Assembly: GCF_003952485.1 (NCBI RefSeq)
Contig: NZ_CP034447.1
Location: forward strand, 744,001-808,000
Source: Mesorhizobium sp. M1E.F.Ca.ET.045.02.1.1
Lineage (GTDB): Bacteria; Pseudomonadota; Alphaproteobacteria; Rhizobiales; Rhizobiaceae
DNA: 64,000 nucleotides
Direction: 5' to 3'
Numbering within the stretch: position 1 is the stretch's first letter; every line of letters begins with the position of its first letter. This document shows, piece after piece, positions 26,194 through 35,066 of the stretch. Below the pieces are notes generated by a model. That model made no database searches, was not told the DNA's origin, and was given only the letters and a program-made list of their open reading frames with translations. Both the position numbers and the translations under genes were made by a program.

Positions 26194-26625
26194 TTACGCA
26201 GTCGGCCTTTTGGCTATGACCTGCACCGCCACACCTCTGCGGGCAGCGGAAGAAACGGCAACGCATAATCGTCGACCGTGCCGCCGCGCCGTTCTAGCCA
26301 TACGAGAAGACTGGAGCGTGCATCGCTCGTTAACTCCAACTGAACCAGTCGGCCTGTCTTCTGTTGCACGACCCTGTCGCGGGTTCGAATGTCCGGCACG
26401 AGAACCAAGGTGCCAATCTTGACCTTGGACGAGATCGCAGCCGCGCAACTTGCTTTCGATTGCTAGATCGAAGAGGACTCGATCGCGCAATCGCCGCTCT
26501 CGGTCGAGAAAGAACCGGATCGCCCATATCTGTCGAGGTTTCAACGGCCGTTTCGTTCCGATCTTCTTGCCCGCGTTCCACGCGCGGCGATCGGGAGCGG
26601 TGAGGTCATAGTGAGAATGTCCCAT
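26194..26625 (-). pseudogene. Tyrosine recombinase/integrase remnant
   Basis: ATG 26625 has a good AAGGAG ribosome site and starts MGHSHYDLTAPDRRAWNAGKK, then LKPRQIWAIRFFLDRERRLRDR and LFDLAIESKLRGCDL, the opening of a common alphaproteobacterial phage-type integrase. After about residue 75 the rest (VVQQKTGRLVQLELTSDAR, LERRGGTVDDYALP) is in another frame, and the catalytic Arg-His-Arg-Tyr region is missing. So it is both frameshifted and truncated. It marks a former mobile element in this stretch. Confidence 0.78.
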
Positions 26626-26791
26626 TTCGTTTCTCCTTCGGCCATGATTGGCCACGGGAGCAACGCCCAGGTACCTACTCGGTTGGGATTTTGGCCGTGA
26701 GCGGACAGTCAGCTTTCGGGTCTTGGCGATTGGATAACTGCCGTGCGCGGCGGGCACTTCCGAATGGCAGGAAGCGCCCAATTGGAGACGT

Positions 26792-27961
26792 TTAGGCAGT
26801 CAATCCATGGTCCCGAAAGCAGCCAAAGCGCGCTCCCGACACCGTCGCGATAAAGGCTCGCAGGTCGGCCAGCATCAGTTCCGGCTCTTCCAGCGCGGCG
26901 AAATGCCCGCCTCGCGGCATGTCGGTCCAATGCACGATGTTGTAGGTTTTCTCCGCGAACGAGCGCGGCGGCGGCAAGAACACCGGATCAGGAAAGGCCG
27001 CAACGCCGGTCGGCACCTGGATGCGGGTGCCGGCCGGAAGCATCAGCGACCCCTCAATCCGGCTGCCGTAGTAGATCCAGGTTGCAGTCACGAACGATGC
27101 CGGCGCGATGTAGAGCATGATGTTGGTGAGGAGTTCCTCCTCGGAAAACTTGCTCCATATGTCCGGGGCGCCATCGGCGGTTGTCGGAAGATCGGCCCAC
27201 TTGCCGAACTTTTCGAGTATCCAGCCCGCCGCTCCGACCGGGCTGTCGGCCATCGCGACGCCAAGCGTCTGCGGACGTGTTTCCTGCTCGTGAAAGTAGG
27301 CCCTCTCCCAATCGGCAATCGCGGCCCGCTTGGCGGCGAAGGACTTCTCCTCGTCGGTCGTCGGAGCGGCATCCTCCGCACGCACGGTCATCATGTTAAT
27401 ATGGATGCCGAGCAGAGCGTCCGGTCGATCATGCGCTGCCCAGGCCGCGATGCCGTGGCCCCAATCGCCCCCTTGAACGAAATACCGCGCGTCGCCGAAC
27501 AGTTGGATCATCAGCCCATGCACGAGCGCAGCAGCCCGCCGCGGGCCGATCGGGCGCGTGATCGGGTTGGAGAACGCGAAGCCAGGAAGCGAGGGGACGA
27601 CAACATCGTGCCCGTCCGCTGCGAGCGGCTGCAACAGCCGCTCGAACTCGAGATACGAGCCCGGCCAGCCGTGGAGAAGCAGTACGGGCGGCTTGGAGCC
27701 GTCACCCTTCACATGAACGAAGTGGAGGTGCTCGCCTTCCACGTCGGCCGTGAAGTTGGGCAGCGCGTTAAGGCGCCGTTCGACCGCACGCCAGTCGTAG
27801 CTGTCCCGCCAATAACCGGCGAGTCGCTTGAGGTCATCAACCCCGACCCCCGCCGACCAGCCTCCCGCATCCGGCAGCTGGCTCCAGTCATAAGCCTCGA
27901 CCTTGGCTCTGATCGTGGCGAGCCGTTCGTCAGAAATGTTTATTATGTAGGGTGAAATCAT
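26792..27961 (-). CDS. Epoxide hydrolase (alpha/beta fold, EHN-type)
   Basis: A 389-residue protein with the epoxide hydrolase N-terminal region (SDERLATIRAKVEAYDWSQLPD, WRDSYDWRAVERRLN), the oxyanion motif LLLHGWPGSYLEFERLL, the nucleophile elbow GGDWGHGIAAW (Asp as nucleophile), a lid region with WGKW-like aromatics, and a C-terminal THDHGG-like His region (MPRGGHFAALEEPELM). It would open epoxides to diols in the cytoplasm. ATG 27961 is preceded by CGGAGAACATC. No obvious operon partner; flanked by mobile remnants. Confidence 0.9.
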   Translation of the reverse strand: MISPYIINISDERLATIRAKVEAYDWSQLPDAGGWSAGVGVDDLKRLAGYWRDSYDWRAVERRLNALPNFTADVEGEHLHFVHVKGDGSKPPVLLLHGWPGSYLEFERLLQPLAADGHDVVVPSLPGFAFSNPITRPIGPRRAAALVHGLMIQLFGDARYFVQGGDWGHGIAAWAAHDRPDALLGIHINMMTVRAEDAAPTTDEEKSFAAKRAAIADWERAYFHEQETRPQTLGVAMADSPVGAAGWILEKFGKWADLPTTADGAPDIWSKFSEEELLTNIMLYIAPASFVTATWIYYGSRIEGSLMLPAGTRIQVPTGVAAFPDPVFLPPPRSFAEKTYNIVHWTDMPRGGHFAALEEPELMLADLRAFIATVSGARFGCFRDHGLTA

Positions 27962-28297
27962 GATGTTCTCCGCTTAAACGGCTGACGACGTTGACCGCCG
28001 AAGGGTAATACCGACTGAACTGAAAGCTGCGCACAACGTTTCCTGAAACGCCATCCTTTTTGCGAACGGCGCCACGGCAAAACGTCTGCTATGCAGGTCG
28101 GCGTTGCCGTAGGCGCAATGTCCGCTTTCCACCTTGGCCGTGTCAAAACGCTTCGGGACCGGAGCGGTTGACGATCGACAGGAGCAGCGCTTCCGGATCG
28201 TTTCGTTTCGCCGTGTCAGTGGCTCCTGATGACCCCAGCGGCCGCGGGAGGGGCCTTCGGAGCGCCGTTGGGCTCGAATGAGCTCGCGATTGGGCCG
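27962..28297. other. Intergenic stretch between epoxide hydrolase and IS
   Basis: About 340 nt with no recognisable gene. It should contain the promoter of the epoxide hydrolase and the end of the IS element, but I could not pick out a matching terminal inverted repeat. Confidence 0.4.
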
Positions 28298-29743
28298 TCA
28301 CGCGGCCTTAATGGCGGCGATCAGGCCTCGCCGGCCGATGATGTTCATCACGCGGGTCAGGTTATAGGCGAGCACGTGCAAGGCCATCTCCGCGGCGACG
28401 TTGGGCAGACGCTTCATCAGGACGTGGGTCGCGCCCATCCGCGCCTTGATGGTCCCAAAGGGATGTTCGACCGTCTCGCGCCTGACGCGCATTAGGTAGG
28501 GGTTTGCATCGAGCCTGCGCTGGACGTCCTCGACCAGATGCTCATGAACCCAGCGCGTGATCCGGCGCTCCTTCGAGGGCGTGCACTGCCACTTGATCGC
28601 GCAGGCGAGGCAGGCGGCCGTCGACCAGTAGCGGCGCAGTTCCATGCCGTGTTCGACGTTGCTGTAGTGATAGGGCAGGATGGCGCCGGCTGGGCAGCGA
28701 TAGGCGTCCTGCTCGGGCAGGTAAGCGAAGTCCTGTTTGCCGAAGCGGCCATTGGCCTTCGCGCCTGAGGTCTGCGGCTTGGGCAAGGTGACGGTGAGGC
28801 CCGCCTCCACGCACTCCCTGATCTGGTCGCCGTCAAAGTAGCCGCGGTCGGCGATGACGTGGAGGTCCTCGGCGCCGAGCGTCTGGCGGGCGGCCTTCGC
28901 CATCGGCGCGAGCTGCGCGCGGTCGTTGCCGACGTTGGTGACCTCATGCGTCACGATCAGATGGTGCTCGGTCTCCACCGCGACCTGCACGTTGTAGCCG
29001 ACCACGCCGGAGCCCCGGCCGCTGGTGGCCATCGAGCGGGAGTCGGGGTCGGTCAGGGAGATTTGCTGGTCGGTCGTCTGCCGCATCAGTCCGTCGAGCG
29101 CCGCGAGCCTGTCCATCTCCTGCCTAAGTCGGCTGACCTTCTCCTTGAGCCGCGCCGTCTTGGTGGCGATCGCCTCGCTCGGCTCCTGCCGGTCGGCGCT
29201 GTCGAGCTGATGCAGGTAGCGCGCGATGCTTTCCTCGATCTGCGCGACACGACGGGCCATCTTGGCGTGGGTGAAGTTCCTGTCGCGGTTGTTAACCGCC
29301 TTGAACTTGCTCCCATCCACCACGACCGTGCCGCCGGCGAGCAGGCCCATCTGGCGGCAAAGCGCAACGAAGCGAACGCAGACCTGGCGCAAGGCACGAC
29401 CATTGTCCTTGCGGAAGTCGGCGATCGTCTTGTGATCGGGAACCAGCCGGCCGAGAAGCCACATCAGCTCGACGTTGCGCCCAGCCTCGCGCTCGAGCCG
29501 CCGGCTCGACTGCACCCGGTTCAGATAGCCGTAGATGTAGAGCTTGAGCAGCACGGCGGGATGGTAGGCTGGCCGGCCCGTGTTCGCTGGCATCGCACCG
29601 TCGAAGCCGAGCGCCGGCAAGTCCAACGCCTCGACAAAGGCCTCGATCACCTGAACCGGGTTATCCTCGTCCACCAAGTCTTCGAGACATTCGGGAAGGA
29701 AGGAGAGCTGCGAGCGGTCGGCTCCCTCGACAAAACGACCCAT
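28298..29743 (-). mobile_element. tnp: IS1182-family insertion sequence, transposase gene
   Basis: A 481-residue transposase. ATG 29743 has GGGAGGATCGG before it; five further upstream codons have none. It starts MGRFVEGADRSQLSFLPECLEDLV, then YHPAVLLKLYIYGYLNRVQSSRRLEREA, LVPDHKTIADFRKDN, and the catalytic-domain pieces VVDGSKFKAVNNRDRNF, VIADRGYFDGDQIRECV and a final RRETVEHPFGTIKARMGATH (the E of DDE). All blocks of a complete IS1182 transposase are present with no stop. The ends of the element (outside the gene) were not resolved. It appears intact and may be active. Confidence 0.9.
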
Positions 29744-30154
29744 CCGATCCTCCCGCATCCTCGCACGAGAACCCTACCTGACTCGTCCGTTTTCACACAG
29801 CCAGCACCCTTTCCGGACTTCCCCCCAAGGCCAGAACAAACGTCCGCTTTTAAGATCTCCAACGGCGCATTCGAATGACCGATTTTGGGCCGCGAAGCTG
29901 CCATCCACAACGCCCAAATACCGAACCTAGTGTCCCACTTTGTCCATAAGCACCCGCAATTCAGGCTGATGCGCGACGCAGAAAGTTCGAAAAGCTTCCA
30001 GGAACCCCAGGCGGATTAAATGCCCTCTTGGCTTAGCCAATCGCCAGAGCCCAATCTCACAACTTCCGCAGTGCTATTTATCTCGGCATCGCTCAAAATT
30101 GCGATATACGACAAATGGGCGAAGCGAATTTGACCCCCTACCAGGAGCGAATAC
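29744..30154. other. Region upstream of IS transposase and MucR gene
   Basis: About 410 nt without a convincing gene. It includes the IS promoter side and the region before the MucR start; a GGAG ribosome site lies at 30144-30147 for the TTG at 30155. No inverted repeat was found that would define the IS end. Confidence 0.4.
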
Positions 30155-30652
30155 TTGAGCGATCAAAACGAAGCCTTGACGGCCGATCTCGTCTGGCTGA
30201 CGGCAGACATTGTCTCTGCCTATGTCAGCCAAAATCCCCTGCCCGTCGTTGGGTTGCCAGATCTCATCGCGTCGATCCATTCGTCGCTGGCAGGCCTTGG
30301 TCAGCCGAATATGGCCGAGCCGCCTAAGCACGAACCCGCAACCAATCCGAAAAGGTCGGTAACGCCGGACTACATCATCTGCCTGGAAGACGGGAAGAAA
30401 TTCAAATCGCTAAAACGTCATCTCGCGGTACACTACGGGCTCACTCCAAACGAATACCGCGAAAAGTGGGGATTGAAGCCAGATTGCGCCGAATTACGCG
30501 GCCCAAAGGTCAACGCTCGCGAAGGCAGCGGGGCTCGGACGCAAACCGCAACCTGCCCCGGCCCGAAAGGCGCCCGCAAAACGCAAGCCCAGGGCAGCAT
30601 CAGCGCCTTTGTAGATCCATATCGGGGGTCGCGGCCGGTCTGGCCGAGATAG
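30155..30652 (+). CDS. MucR/Ros family zinc-finger regulator with frameshifted C-terminus
   Basis: A Ros/MucR transcription factor starting at TTG 30155 (ribosome site GGAG 8 nt before). The N-terminus LTADLVWLTADIVSAYVSQNPL and the zinc-finger region CLEDGKKFKSLKRHLAVHYGL with NEYREKWGLKPD are family-typical. After LKPD the translated frame turns foreign. The expected ending APNYAAQRSTLAKAAGLGRK with its Ala/Lys/Pro-rich tail is intact in the next frame, starting at 30486 and ending at TAG 30614. An 11-nt deletion of the YPMV codons would explain it. The product therefore has about 55 aberrant residues and may be non-functional. Confidence 0.8.
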   Translation: MSDQNEALTADLVWLTADIVSAYVSQNPLPVVGLPDLIASIHSSLAGLGQPNMAEPPKHEPATNPKRSVTPDYIICLEDGKKFKSLKRHLAVHYGLTPNEYREKWGLKPDCAELRGPKVNAREGSGARTQTATCPGPKGARKTQAQGSISAFVDPYRGSRPVWPR

Positions 30653-30772
30653 AAATCGTCGTTCGTGCTCAGGATTATGCGAGGGTCGCCTTCGCTGACC
30701 TGAGGCTAGCGAGATAGTAACCGCTGGGGTTGGAACGTCGCCTGAGCATGATAAACCAAGCGCGATAATCAT

Positions 30773-30970
30773 CTATTTTCTCACACATATATAAGCGGTT
30801 GAAAGATATTTCAGACCAACAGGAGGCCAGATAAATTCATTTTGATGTTTCAGATATTTGCATTCGGGTTCTGAAGCCAACACCTTAGGAGGAAAGCCAT
30901 TTTCATGATTTCCGGCTACTACAGTGCCGTCAAAATTCAACAGAAGGGTAATTAAAAGAAACTTCTCCAT
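30773..30970 (-). CDS. Small hypothetical protein, AT-rich
   Basis: Sixty-five residues starting MEKFLLITLLLNFDGTVVA with a hydrophobic segment, then NHENGFPPKVLASEPECKY and an aromatic-rich C-terminus (FIWPPVGLKYLSTAYICVRK). GGGGA lies 6 nt before the ATG at 30970, only 2 nt after the stop of the preceding small gene. Base composition is clearly more AT-rich than its neighbours, suggesting transfer. Not recognised. Confidence 0.45.
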   Translation of the reverse strand: MEKFLLITLLLNFDGTVVAGNHENGFPPKVLASEPECKYLKHQNEFIWPPVGLKYLSTAYICVRK

Positions 30971-30972
30971 CG

Positions 30973-31095
30973 CTATCCCCTAATCGCCCTGACATGGTCC
31001 GGGCCACAGAGTTTCGCGATGCGGGAATCCGCTTCTGCTGACGTTTGCGCTGCCAAAGGAAGCGCGACAGCGGTCATAAGGCCGATGCGATTCAT
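30973..31095 (-). CDS. Small secreted peptide
   Basis: Forty residues beginning MNRIGLMTAVALPLAAQTSA, a short signal-like hydrophobic start, then a short tail with KLCGPDH. A strong GGAAGGAGGAAGAC precedes the ATG at 31095. It stops 2 nt before the next small ORF, so the two may form one micro-operon. It is divergent from the winged-helix regulator at 31185. Function unknown. Confidence 0.45.
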   Translation of the reverse strand: MNRIGLMTAVALPLAAQTSAEADSRIAKLCGPDHVRAIRG

Positions 31096-31184
31096 GTCTT
31101 CCTCCTTCCAATCCGGTGCTTGTGGAATCGCTTGGAAGCGACGGCCGAATTGGCTAGACTGAGGAAGCGCGTCAGGGGCGTGAA

Positions 31185-32858
31185 ATGTCCCGAAAGCCTC
31201 CTGAAATTGACCCGAAATCTGCTGAAACGATCACGTTCGGCGGTTTTGTTTTCCTGATGAAAAAGAGAGAACTCCGGACCGCTGAAGGCAAAGCGATCGA
31301 TCTTCGCAGCCAGTCCGCGGAGGTGCTCTCAACACTCGCGGCGCGAGCGGGCGAGATCGTGTCCAAGGATACGCTGATGCGGGCGGTCTGGCCTGATACC
31401 TTCGTTACCGAAGACAGTCTTACGCAATGCATTGCCGACATTCGCCGCGCGTTGGGCGAGGACGCGCACGCGATCGTGGAAACCTTCCCCAAGAGAGGTT
31501 ACCGGCTGAATGCCGATCCGTCGGCAACTGCTCCAGGCGCCGCCGCCGCCACGGGACGAGCCAGGTCACGATTCCCGCGAGCCGGCTTCATTCTCGCTAC
31601 GATCGTTTTCGTCGCGGCAGCGATCGGCGCGTACCACGGAGCCGAGATGTGGCGAGCTGCTCCGGTTCGTTCCAGCGACATGCCGAGAATTGCCGTCCTT
31701 CCCTTCGATGACATGAGCACAGGCGCCGATAAGGGATATCTCAGCGATGCCGTTGCCGACGGGGTCATTACCGAGCTGGCGCGGAGCAAGACTTATGCCG
31801 TCATCGCCCGGAACTCGAGCTTCAGGTACCGTGATAAGCCCACCGACGCCAGGCAAATTGGAGATGACCTCGGTGTGGACTACCTGCTCGAAGGCAGCCA
31901 GCAGAAGGTCGGAGACCGGCTGAAAGTGACCGCCCAGTTGCTGGATGCACATGATGGATCACATGTCTGGGCCAATTCCTACGATCGTGAAATCGGCGAT
32001 CTTTTCGTCGTCCAGGAAGAAATCATCCGCACACTTGCGGACCGGGTCGGGCACAGGATCGAGCGCGCCTGGCCAGAGAGCAGCTCTGCCCGGGTCAGCG
32101 CGCTCCACTATCACCTGATGGGGCTTTCCAAGCTTGACAAGGATTTCTCTGCCGCGGGGAACGATCTGTTCCGGCAGCTGAACCTGAAGGCAATCGAAGC
32201 GGATCCAAACTCGCAATTCGGCTATATGGCGCTGGCCTTTTCCTATCGCAATGACGCGGTATTCGGGTGGCACCGGCAGGAATACACCTTCGAAGAGGCG
32301 TTGAAGCGGGCCGCCTGGTACGCCGACAAGGCTATCCTGCTCGCTCCTGAAGACGCCGACGCGTATTATGTTCGCGCCCGCATCCATACCGAAGCCGGCG
32401 AGTTGGAGCAGGCCCTTGCTCGGTATGATCAAGCGATCGCCCTGAACCCCAGCAAATCGGAGATCCTCGAAGCCAGCTCGGCCCCTCTGCTCTTCGTCGG
32501 CCGCATCGATGAAGCGATCGATCGGATCAAGCAGGCCATGGGCATCGATCCTTTCTACCCTGACTGGTACCATTGGGACATGGGCTGGGCGCTCTACGAA
32601 AAGAATGATTGCGGGGCTGCGCTGACGGAGATGCGGAAAATGTCGAGTATTCCGAGCGGCGCACACCGAATGCTTGCCGGGATCTACGCTTGCCTGGGAA
32701 AGGAGCGGGAGGCAAAGGAAGCACTTGCGGTTTTTCTAAAGGACTCGCCGGGCGATACCATTCGCGAACAACGCAAGAAATGGGAGAACTTATACACCGA
32801 CCCCGTTCGGTTCGAACGCTGGGCCGCACACATGCGCATCGCGGGCTTACCAGAGTGA
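31185..32858 (+). CDS. Winged-helix regulator with TolB-like and TPR region
   Basis: A 557-residue CadC-like one-component regulator. Residues 15-110 form an OmpR/PhoB-type winged helix (TFGGFVFLMKKRELRTAEG, SQSAEVLSTLAARAGEIVSK, MRAVWPDTFVTEDSLTQCIADIRRAL). A single membrane segment follows (ILATIVFVAAAIGAYHG, about 135-152). Then RIAVLPFDDMSTGADKGYLSD and ITELARSKTYAVIARNSSF form the FlgO/TolB-like region, and the rest holds TPR repeats (LEQALARYDQAIALNPSKSEIL). The usual idea is a membrane sensor acting on nearby genes; the divergent small ORFs are the only neighbours. Target unknown. Confidence 0.88.
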   Translation: MSRKPPEIDPKSAETITFGGFVFLMKKRELRTAEGKAIDLRSQSAEVLSTLAARAGEIVSKDTLMRAVWPDTFVTEDSLTQCIADIRRALGEDAHAIVETFPKRGYRLNADPSATAPGAAAATGRARSRFPRAGFILATIVFVAAAIGAYHGAEMWRAAPVRSSDMPRIAVLPFDDMSTGADKGYLSDAVADGVITELARSKTYAVIARNSSFRYRDKPTDARQIGDDLGVDYLLEGSQQKVGDRLKVTAQLLDAHDGSHVWANSYDREIGDLFVVQEEIIRTLADRVGHRIERAWPESSSARVSALHYHLMGLSKLDKDFSAAGNDLFRQLNLKAIEADPNSQFGYMALAFSYRNDAVFGWHRQEYTFEEALKRAAWYADKAILLAPEDADAYYVRARIHTEAGELEQALARYDQAIALNPSKSEILEASSAPLLFVGRIDEAIDRIKQAMGIDPFYPDWYHWDMGWALYEKNDCGAALTEMRKMSSIPSGAHRMLAGIYACLGKEREAKEALAVFLKDSPGDTIREQRKKWENLYTDPVRFERWAAHMRIAGLPE

Positions 32859-32923
32859 CGGGTGCGTTTGGCCGTCCAGGGCATGGACCGGGTCGTGCGT
32901 CTGGTCACGCGCAAGCCGATGCT

Positions 32924-32959
32924 TGGCGAACCTATTGGCGAACCTCGTGGCGAACCGCC
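32924..32959. repeat. Three 12-nt tandem repeats (TGGCGAACC...)
   Basis: TGGCGAACCTAT, TGGCGAACCTCG and TGGCGAACCGCC follow one another without gaps. They sit just after the winged-helix regulator gene and 27 nt before the tRNA-like 3' end sequence. Direct repeats of this kind often mark recombinase arm sites, but that is only a possibility. Confidence 0.6.
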
Positions 32960-32986
32960 CTATAAATCATTGATAAATAACGACAA

Positions 32987-33001
32987 TGGTGGGCCCGGAG
33001 G
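32987..33001 (-). other. tRNA 3'-end-like sequence, possible att site
   Basis: TGGTGGGCCCGGAGG reads on the minus strand as CCTCCGGGCCCACCA, the look of a tRNA T-stem/acceptor end with an encoded CCA. No tRNA body lies next to it. Integrases often leave such a 3' end copy at the far boundary of an element. The nearest integrase traces are the remnants at 26.2 and 34.6-34.9 kb. A chance match is possible. Confidence 0.35.
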
Positions 33002-33173
33002 ACGTATTCACATCTCTGATTTCATTGTCTTTTTCGTGGGCCAAAATAGGAAATCTTCCCGTATCGCTCCCTATGGTCCCGCGCCTAAGCAAAGGAGCGC
33101 GGCACGGGATAGGGCTTCATGCAAGCTCCTAGGATGTGGGCTTTGCTTGGCATGATTTCGCGGTTGGTAGCGA

Positions 33174-34349
33174 TCAGCCGCCGCTGTCCAATTCCGTTCC
33201 GGTTCGCAGGCACTCAAGATAGGCGCGATAGGCGAAGCTGCGGTCGCGCTTCTTTCCTGTAGTTTCCACGAGAATATTGGTTTCGGTCAGCGCCTCGATC
33301 GCACGGATCGCGGTCGGCTTGCTTGCGCCGATCAACTTTGTGACCGAGGCAACGCTCACGATTGGGTGACGCGGCAATTGCTCGAACAGTCTCACTGCCG
33401 AGACGGAGGCGGAATGGGCTTCGAGCAATCGCACCCGGTCCGCGGAGACGAGATTGAACAGTTCCCGCGCCGAGGTGACGGCTTCATCGGAAATCGTGGC
33501 GACCCCATCGAGAAAGAAGTCGATCCAGCCCTCCCAGTTCCCTTCCAGCCGGACCAGATTGAGGCGCCGGTAGTACTCTTCCCGGTGGCGTTTGAAAAAC
33601 AGGCTGAGATAGAGGAGCGGCGCTTTCAGCAAGCCCCAGTGCTCCAAGAGCAGCGCGATCAGGAGCCGCCCGATTCGCCCGTTGCCGTCGAGATAGGGAT
33701 GAATGGTCTCGAACTGCACGTGGAGAAGACCCGCCCGCATCAGCTTCGGTAGCGGATCGTCGACGTGGATGTATTTCTCAAATTCGCTGAGAAGCTGGGG
33801 AAGCTTATCCGGTGGCGGCGGAACGTAGACCGCATTGCCTGGCCGGCTTCCCCCGATCCAGTTCTGGCTGCGGCGCACGTCTCCGGGCTGCTTGTTCGAA
33901 CCGCGCACGCCGCGCATCAACCGCTTGTGCGCCTCGTTCAGGAGCCGCATGGAAATTGGCAACCCCTGCTTCGACGCAAGCTGGTCGCGGGCATAGGCGA
34001 GCGCGTCGAGGTAGTTCGTGACCTCTTCCACGTCGGCATTGGGTGCCGGCCCCTCTTCGGCCTCGAAAGCGAGAAGGTCCACGAGTGACGCCTGCGTGCC
34101 CTCGATCTGCGACGAGATCACGGCCTCCTTGCGCACGAAGGCATAGATGAACCAATCGAGGGAAGGCACCATATCGCCTGCGAGATCGAGACGAACGAGC
34201 GCCTGCTCGGCTTCCCGGAGACGATGTTCGAGCTTGCCCTCAACAGAGAGTGCCGGACGCGCAGGCGGCAGATCGAACGGGATGAACGCATCGACGTTCT
34301 CTGCGCCTGCGGTTACGCTCTCGTATCGGCCCGTTGTTCGCTTCGGCAT
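33174..34349 (-). CDS. Fic family protein (adenylylating toxin/regulator)
   Basis: A 391-residue class-II Fic protein. The N-terminal part has ISSQIEGTQASL, the inhibitory [S/T]xxxE[G/N]-type helix that clamps ATP, and the core has TIHPYLDGNGRIGRLLIAL, the HPFxDGNGRxxR active-site motif with Y for F. A C-terminal winged-helix (SKLIGASKPTAIRAIEAL-like region) follows. Family members transfer AMP from ATP to protein hydroxyls, the inhibitory Glu keeping activity low. No antitoxin gene is adjacent. The ATG at 34349 has no clear ribosome site; 34361 is an alternative. Confidence 0.88.
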   Translation of the reverse strand: MPKRTTGRYESVTAGAENVDAFIPFDLPPARPALSVEGKLEHRLREAEQALVRLDLAGDMVPSLDWFIYAFVRKEAVISSQIEGTQASLVDLLAFEAEEGPAPNADVEEVTNYLDALAYARDQLASKQGLPISMRLLNEAHKRLMRGVRGSNKQPGDVRRSQNWIGGSRPGNAVYVPPPPDKLPQLLSEFEKYIHVDDPLPKLMRAGLLHVQFETIHPYLDGNGRIGRLLIALLLEHWGLLKAPLLYLSLFFKRHREEYYRRLNLVRLEGNWEGWIDFFLDGVATISDEAVTSARELFNLVSADRVRLLEAHSASVSAVRLFEQLPRHPIVSVASVTKLIGASKPTAIRAIEALTETNILVETTGKKRDRSFAYRAYLECLRTGTELDSGG

Positions 34350-34550
34350 TTCATGACCCAATTGGGAACAGCTTCGTTCGGATCGAGGCGAGCAAGGAAC
34401 GACAGCGTTCCTTGGCGACCTCTCTGGGAAAGAAGTCTTTACTAGCGCTGAGCGTTAGTCAAGAAATCGTTCTTAGCGCGCTTGATAGATTGTTGCCGAC
34501 GACCCGGGGTGGCTTTTCGGCCCCTGATGTGACTCCGGCTCCACCTAACG

Positions 34551-34926
34551 CTAAAGCTGCCAACTGCGTCGTTGGTCGGTTTGAAGTCCAGGGAGGCACA
34601 TATGAGGGTCAAGTTTACATTGAGGAAGGCCTCGACGCCGGGAGGCTCGAAGAACCGCCTGGAGGGTTCCGAAGCGGTGCATGTAATGGCTGGCCGATCG
34701 ACAGTTGGGCGCGGCGGTAAGTATTGAGCCCGACAACGCCCCTCTCTCTTTCAGCACATTGGCCGCCTCGACCAGCATCTGCTCATTGGTGATGCGCCTA
34801 GCGCGTGCTCGTCTGAAGGCCTGCAATGGAGTAAGCCTGTCGGTCGGTGGACATCCGCAGATACTGGGCAGCGCGAACCCTCAGCCTCGCTTGAGGGGTG
34901 TTGCGGGCCGCTGCAGCCTTGTCCAT
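34551..34926 (-). pseudogene. Serine recombinase, internally deleted remnant
   Basis: Two pieces lie in tandem. The upstream 42-codon frame (34926-34798) starts with RVRAAQYLRMSTDRQAYSI, the N-terminal catalytic Ser region of large serine recombinases. The other frame (34826-34551) contains ITNEQMLVEAANVLKERGALSG and HYMHRFGTLQAVLRAS, the distal part of such a protein. The whole middle is missing, so only a scar of a resolvase/invertase remains. It supports a history of mobile-element insertion here. Confidence 0.65.
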
Positions 34927-35066
34927 CGCTTCGCGCCGTCGTACCGATGCCTTGATCCAGCGACTTTGCCACCTGAGGGTAGGTGAGCCGGTTGGAATTC
35001 GGCCCGATCCTGTCCGCGGCTTTGAAATAGGTCCGCTGGCGTGGCTGACAAGCTATGGGGAATGGA

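Noticed and set aside
26391..26410. tRNA-like GGGTTCGAATG string
   Set aside because: It is inside the integrase remnant and no acceptor or D-stem can be formed around it.
26807..27955. Plus-strand open frame of 382 codons
   Set aside because: It is the complement of the epoxide hydrolase gene, without domains.
28859..29878. Plus-strand open frame of 339 codons
   Set aside because: It overlaps the IS transposase on the opposite strand and has no family features.
28200..29960. Terminal inverted repeats of the IS1182 element
   Set aside because: I compared the flanks by eye and found no convincing pair, so I did not annotate ends.
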